From Phenylobacterium sp. (GTDB taxonomy: Bacteria; Pseudomonadota; Alphaproteobacteria; Caulobacterales; Caulobacteraceae): a stretch of DNA of 64,000 nt. The stretch spans positions 145,477 through 209,476 of the forward strand of contig NZ_JAKRSA010000018.1 of the NCBI RefSeq assembly GCF_022402485.1, read 5' to 3'. This document shows positions 61,490 to 64,000 of this stretch, piece by piece (the first letter of the stretch is position 1; each line of letters opens with the position of its first letter). The position numbers were made by a program, and so were the translations under genes. The notes below the pieces were generated by a model. That model was given only the letters and a program-made list of their open reading frames with translations, was not told the DNA's origin and did not search any database.

Positions 61490-62641
61490 TCAGGCCGGCT
61501 CGTGCTCAGGCTTGGCAGCTTCTGCTTCATCGGCCTTGTCGGCCTGGTGATGGGCAAATGCCGTAGCCGCGACCGCACCTGCTGCGGCGGCCGCCAGGGG
61601 CGCGGCGAAGCCAGAGCTCGGGGCCGGCTCGGGTTCGCTGCCGAACGCCGAGGTGCCGGAGCCGTAGCCGAAGGTCTGGAACCGGCGACGGCGCTGGGCC
61701 TCCCGACGTTTGGCCGCGGCGTTACGCGAGATCGCCGCCAGGATCAGCACCCCTGCCAGCACCGCCAGGGCCAGCAGAATGGTGCGGGTGGACACACCTT
61801 GGTTCTCCACGGCGGCACCGGCGTCGGCCGCCGCGGTATTGGCCACATCGGCCGCCTCGCCAGCCAGGTCACCAGCCTTCTGAGCGGCGGCCTCGGCGTC
61901 GGGCACCTTAACCTCCCTGTCCCAGAACTTGAGGGGCGCGAGGAAGCTGAACAGTCCGCCGGCCTTGGGGGCGTCGGCCGAACCGGCGGGTGCGGCAGGT
62001 GCGGTTGCCGCAGGCGCTGGGGCCGTCGGTGCGGTCCCGGGCTTCATTGTCGGCTCGGGCAGGGGCTTGGCCACCGGCGCCGCAGCGGCTGGGGGTGCGG
62101 CCACTGGGGCCGGCCTGGACGGCGCGATCGGCGCAGCAGCCACCGGGGCCGGGGCGCGGACGGGAGCCTGAGCCCTGACCGGCGCTTGGGCCCGCACCGG
62201 GGCCGGGGCCACCCGGGCATCGGAGCTGTAGACGCGGCGGGGCGCGGCTTGGGCGGTGCGCACCGGGCGCTCCCCATAGACCCGCAGGCGCTCGGCGCGC
62301 GTCATGTCTTCGGGATTGGCGATGGGCCGCATGGTGGTCACCAGCATCCCGTCGGCCCTGCGGAAGGTCACCACGCCTTCATGCCGGGGTGCAGCCCCGG
62401 GAAGGGGCTGGCCCTGGTAGACATCCACGGGCGGTCCGCCCATCAGGCCGCTGCCGTGGGTCGTTGAGCCGGGGGCCTCTCCCAACAGGTCAGGTGGGGG
62501 GGGTGCCTCTGAATAGTGGTCGCGGCCATGGGCGGTGGGAGCCGACGGCGCGCTACAGCCTGCCAGCGCCAGCAGGCTCACGCCTGCGACAAGGCCCAGC
62601 GCCTGATTGCCAAGGATCTTTTGCAAGGTCCTGATCGCCAT
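61490..62641 (-). CDS. Pro/Ala-rich lipoprotein with an internal membrane helix, unknown function
   Basis: The 383 aa protein has a lipoprotein signal (LLALAGCS, Cys29). A globular piece at about 75-125 (GVVTFRRADGMLVTTMRP) is followed by about 90 Pro/Ala/Val-rich residues with a repeated PVRAQA unit. Then come an Ala-rich helix (245-280), a membrane segment (286-305), and a strongly basic stretch KRREAQRRRR, which by the positive-inside rule should face the cytoplasm. A second Ala-rich segment (345-363) precedes an acidic tail. If the lipid sits in the outer membrane the chain would span the periplasm. No known family. Confidence 0.72.
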   Translation of the reverse strand: MAIRTLQKILGNQALGLVAGVSLLALAGCSAPSAPTAHGRDHYSEAPPPPDLLGEAPGSTTHGSGLMGGPPVDVYQGQPLPGAAPRHEGVVTFRRADGMLVTTMRPIANPEDMTRAERLRVYGERPVRTAQAAPRRVYSSDARVAPAPVRAQAPVRAQAPVRAPAPVAAAPIAPSRPAPVAAPPAAAAPVAKPLPEPTMKPGTAPTAPAPAATAPAAPAGSADAPKAGGLFSFLAPLKFWDREVKVPDAEAAAQKAGDLAGEAADVANTAAADAGAAVENQGVSTRTILLALAVLAGVLILAAISRNAAAKRREAQRRRRFQTFGYGSGTSAFGSEPEPAPSSGFAAPLAAAAAGAVAATAFAHHQADKADEAEAAKPEHEPA

Positions 62642-62763
62642 GGGACGTCCCCCGTACCCGTGTTGATGCCAGCGCCAGCGACGCCGTCGGAAGGTTAATC
62701 AACAAATCACGACGCGGCGGTGAAATCAAAGCCGTGAATCGATTGAGGGGAACCGGCTTCCCC

Positions 62764-63555
62764 TCAGGGGCGAGGCCTTGAGGCCTCATAAAGTGCGATG
62801 GCACCCGCCGCTGAGACGTTCAGGCTCTCAAATCCACCTGGCATGGGGATCTTCGCCAGGACATCACAATGCTCGGCCACCAGACGCCGAAGACCCGCGC
62901 CTTCCGATCCCATAACCAGCACCGTCGGCGAGCCGTCCATGGCCCTGTCGAGGGACTGCTCGGCTTCACCGTCCAGGCCCACAGCCCGCCAGCCCATGTC
63001 GGCCAGCTGGTCGAGGGCACGGGATAGATTGACCACCCGGGCCACGGGAATCTTGTCCACGGCCCCCACGGCGGCCTTAGCCAGCGCACCCGTGAGCTGT
63101 GGGGCGTTGCGGTCCTGAAGGATCACCCCTGTGCAACCGAACGCTGCTGCTGAGCGGAGCAGGGCCCCCACATTTTGCGGATCGGTGACCTGATCAAGCA
63201 TCAGCAGAACTGCACCCTTCGCGGGGACGAAGGATTCCAGCTCCACCGAGGGCAACTCGCCTGGACGCAGGGCCACACCCTGATGCACGGCACCGGGCAA
63301 CAGATTGGCCAGCCGCTGCGAATCGACGGTTTCGATAACCAGACCGGGAAAGCGCCTGGCGAGGTCTGCGGCCCGCTCGGCGGTGGCGAGGATTCGTTGC
63401 GGGGGCTCCCGGTCCTTGTTCTCCAGGGCTGCCAGCACGGCGTGCCAGCCCCAGAACCAGGCTGCGGAAGGGCCCTCAGGCCTTGTGACAGAAGGGGTTT
63501 CTCGCCCGCTTCCACGCTTGTTTCGGGGCGCGTTGCGTTCCCGGATCGACGACAC
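62764..63555 (-). CDS. rlmB: 23S rRNA 2'-O-methyltransferase RlmB (TrmH family group 3)
   Basis: The 263 aa SPOUT enzyme has an N-terminal substrate domain (WGWHAVLAALEN onward) and the SpoU motifs DQVTDPQNVGALLRSAAAFG, VMGSEGAGLRRL and IPMPGGFESLNVSAAGAIAL (about 105-124, 198-209 and 228-247). RlmB methylates G2251 of the 23S P-loop. The start is GTG 63555; a basic extension of about 30 residues precedes the first domain. It is divergent from the tRNA-Tyr/tRNA-Gly/tuf transcript, keeping translation genes together. It differs clearly from the SpoU protein at 12954. Confidence 0.92.
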   Translation of the reverse strand: MSSIRERNAPRNKRGSGRETPSVTRPEGPSAAWFWGWHAVLAALENKDREPPQRILATAERAADLARRFPGLVIETVDSQRLANLLPGAVHQGVALRPGELPSVELESFVPAKGAVLLMLDQVTDPQNVGALLRSAAAFGCTGVILQDRNAPQLTGALAKAAVGAVDKIPVARVVNLSRALDQLADMGWRAVGLDGEAEQSLDRAMDGSPTVLVMGSEGAGLRRLVAEHCDVLAKIPMPGGFESLNVSAAGAIALYEASRPRP

Positions 63556-63686
63556 TATAAGACGCGCTCCATTTTGAGGCCGGGACAGGTCTCCGCCCGT
63601 TCCGGCGTGTTGGCGATGCTTCTAGCAGAGGCCGCAATCCGGGGCGGAGGTAATTTGTTCAGGGCTCAGGACGGTTCCGAGCGCGC

Positions 63687-63772
63687 GGGGGAATGTCCCG
63701 AGTGGCAAAGGGGGCGGACTGTAAATCCGCTGGCGTCAGCCTTCGTAGGTTCGAGTCCTACTTCCCCCACCA
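63687..63772 (+). tRNA. tRNA-Tyr (anticodon GTA)
   Basis: This is an 86 nt class II tRNA with long variable arm and encoded CCA. Acceptor GGGGGAA pairs with TTCCCCC; the anticodon loop CTGTAAA gives GTA; the T arm contains GGTTCGAGTCC. It is followed after 47 bp by tRNA-Gly. Confidence 0.97.
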
Positions 63773-63819
63773 CGCCTCGGTTCGAACAGGAGTATTGCGG
63801 CGTCCCCGCTGCCTTCGGC

Positions 63820-63893
63820 GCGGGTATAGCACAATGGTAGTGCAGCAGCCTTCCAAGCTGAGGATGCGGGTTCGATTCCCGCTACCCGCTCCA
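63820..63893 (+). tRNA. tRNA-Gly (anticodon TCC)
   Basis: This is a 74 nt tRNA with encoded CCA. Acceptor GCGGGTA pairs with TACCCGC; the anticodon loop CTTCCAA gives TCC; the T arm is GGGTTCGATTCCC. It lies 52 bp before tuf, as in the common bacterial tRNA-tufB arrangement. Confidence 0.97.
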
Positions 63894-63945
63894 ATACACC
63901 GCCCTTCACCACCCCGCCCCCGGGCGCATCGCCGGCAGGACCCTG

Positions 63946-64000
63946 ATGGCCAAAGAGAAATTCCAACGCACTAAGCCGCATTGCAACATCGGCACGATTG
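63946..64000 (+). CDS. tuf: Elongation factor Tu, 5' end only
   Basis: Only 18 codons are in the window: MAKEKFQRTKPHCNIGTI, the invariant EF-Tu start just before the GTP P-loop. AGGA lies 5 nt before the ATG. EF-Tu carries aminoacyl-tRNA to the ribosome. It is probably co-transcribed with the two tRNA genes upstream. The rest of the gene is beyond the window end. Confidence 0.95.
   Translation, partial: MAKEKFQRTKPHCNIGTI

Noticed and set aside
1..64000. CRISPR arrays, insertion sequences, prophage, attachment sites or rRNA
   Set aside because: No regularly spaced repeats, transposase or integrase motifs, or rRNA sequence were seen. Three tRNA genes are intact without flanking direct repeats.

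Overview
The window is about 64 kb of GC-rich, almost fully coding chromosome. Third codon positions are strongly G/C. Its gene content points to an alphaproteobacterium of the Caulobacterales, such as a Caulobacter or Phenylobacterium relative. The signs are two DUF2336 proteins, soluble and membrane hybrid histidine kinases, a BrnT/BrnA toxin-antitoxin pair, a CYP153-like P450, TTG/GTG starts, promoters of TTGxCG type and many ATGA/TGATG gene overlaps. The taxon is inferred. No rRNA, CRISPR array, insertion sequence, integrase or prophage is visible. This looks like ordinary core and accessory chromosome rather than an island.

Layout. 1-3783: end of a TonB-dependent receptor plus a complete BtuFCD/FecBCD-type importer, all translationally coupled. 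3821-6078: an operon of a beta-helix protein and a diheme cytochrome of unknown function. 6273-9900: an SDR, a soluble GAF-PAS hybrid kinase and a carboxylesterase. 9992-10589: brnTA with a readable promoter. 10816-17768: spermidine-synthase-like protein, P450, SpoU methyltransferase, TetR regulator, DAO-family oxidase, lytic transglycosylase and CoA-transferase. 17820-24305: a signalling block (membrane hybrid kinase, DUF2336, NUDIX, Hpt, NAD kinase, second DUF2336). 24428-31284: glycerol kinase, class II aldolase and an RND efflux pair with a structured leader. 31382-35718: cytochrome c lipoprotein, an L,D-transpeptidase/endopeptidase cell-wall pair and an acyl-CoA ligase.

35740-43129: DEAD-box helicase, tRNA-Thr, thiolase, DUF1295 protein, a double HxlR regulator, and a carotenoid-oxygenase/NTF2 operon. 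43459-46073: DUF465 protein, CysD and isocitrate dehydrogenase. 46299-51319: a four-gene operon of lactone oxidase, DSD1-type PLP enzyme, amidase and GST. 51330-55786: potFGHI polyamine importer followed by two very small overlapping genes. 55982-62641: metG, a flavoprotein/GDYxxLxY/DUF2157 operon, TerC and a Pro/Ala-rich lipoprotein with an internal membrane helix. 62764-64000: rlmB, tRNA-Tyr, tRNA-Gly and the first codons of tuf.

The most promising undescribed systems are four. The first is the secreted beta-helix/diheme cytochrome pair. The second is the signalling block, where an orphan Hpt sits close to a hybrid kinase and is bracketed by DUF2336 paralogues. The third is the DUF2157/GDYxxLxY/flavoprotein operon. 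The fourth is the lipoprotein that may bridge the two membranes. Smaller leads are the tandem zinc-ribbon HxlR regulator, the alternative hairpins before the RND operon, and the two short genes below usual annotation size.
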